From: Pseudomonas folii
GTDB taxonomy: Bacteria; Pseudomonadota; Gammaproteobacteria; Pseudomonadales; Pseudomonadaceae
Length of the DNA stretch: 64,000 nt
Direction of reading: 5' to 3'
NCBI RefSeq assembly: GCF_014357575.1
Contig: NZ_JACONW010000004.1
Location: 1-64,000 of the forward strand
The notes below the pieces were generated by a model. That model saw only the letters and a list, made by a program, of their open reading frames with translations, ran no database searches and was not told the DNA's origin. A program made the position numbers and the translations under genes. This document shows, in pieces, positions 63,937 to 64,000 of this stretch (the first letter of the stretch is position 1; each line of letters begins with the position of its first letter).

Positions 63937-64000
63937 ATGGCTAGAAAACTACCTTCCACCGATGTGGTGGTTGTCGGACTCGGCTGGGCCGGATCTATCA
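63937..64000 (+). CDS. GMC-type dehydrogenase large subunit, partial
   Basis: Only the first ~21 codons are in the window: MARKLPSTDVVVVGLGWAGS, with the FAD-binding GxGxxG (VGLGWAG). This start and its position directly after the subunit-3 gene are typical of the flavoprotein subunit of gluconate or a related 2-dehydrogenase. A cytochrome c subunit gene would be expected next, outside the window. Confidence 0.8.
   Translation, partial: MARKLPSTDVVVVGLGWAGSI

Overview
The window is a dense, GC-rich bacterial chromosome segment that looks like a member of the Pseudomonas fluorescens/syringae lineage. The signs are an OprD-type porin, a DUF2790 small secreted protein, a CzcCBA/CzcRS metal system, MHS and other MFS carriers flanked by LysR and AraC regulators, and above all many REP-type palindromes of several families between genes (GTAGGAGC/GTGGGAGC-type ends). 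No rRNA, tRNA, CRISPR array, integrase or complete insertion sequence was seen.

Layout. 0-7.5 kb: AraC and LysR regulators, an MscS-type channel with a cyclic-nucleotide-binding domain, then a histone-deacetylase-like amidohydrolase co-transcribed with an MHS transporter and controlled by a divergent LysR gene with two clear dyads. 7.5-10.3 kb: DUF2790 protein, a small secreted protein, an Imm22-like protein and a carboxypeptidase G2-like M20 peptidase. 10.3-18.1 kb: a run of minus-strand genes of mostly unknown function, including an 811-residue fusion of an alpha/beta-hydrolase fold (nucleophile Ser replaced by Asn) with a PEP-synthase/rifampin-phosphotransferase-like ATP-grasp and swivelling His domain, next to a small membrane protein. 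18.5-21.8 kb: an HscC-type Hsp70 and its membrane J-domain partner. 21.9-26.9 kb: nine small genes resembling immunity proteins of polymorphic toxin systems (DUF7832, SUKH/SMI1-KNR4, DUF416, DUF7716 and DUF4303-like) with no toxin visible.

27-35.4 kb: czcCBA heavy-metal RND efflux operon and divergent czcRS two-component genes, with a CusR/CopR-like box in the shared intergenic region. 35.4-40 kb: nitroreductase, then a poorly coding stretch with a small gene, a decayed gene and a large beta-propeller-like protein. 40-48.3 kb: AraC regulator, arginase-family hydrolase, GFA-family protein, OprD porin, MFS carrier with a D-2-hydroxyacid dehydrogenase, and an HDOD protein, separated by REPs. 48.4-57.8 kb: a chemoreceptor, then an RpiR-ddpXABCDF-like operon that would hydrolyse and import D-Ala-D-Ala. 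58-64 kb: poxB, a tandem array of nine ~97-bp REP doublets, an orphan PBP2 (mrdA), and the start of a gluconate-dehydrogenase-like operon that runs off the window.

Two themes stand out. The first is cell-wall and D-alanyl dipeptide metabolism (ddp cluster, PBP2). The second is an accessory block (about 8-27 kb) rich in immunity-like and uncharacterised genes; the hydrolase/phosphotransferase fusion there is the best candidate for an undescribed function.
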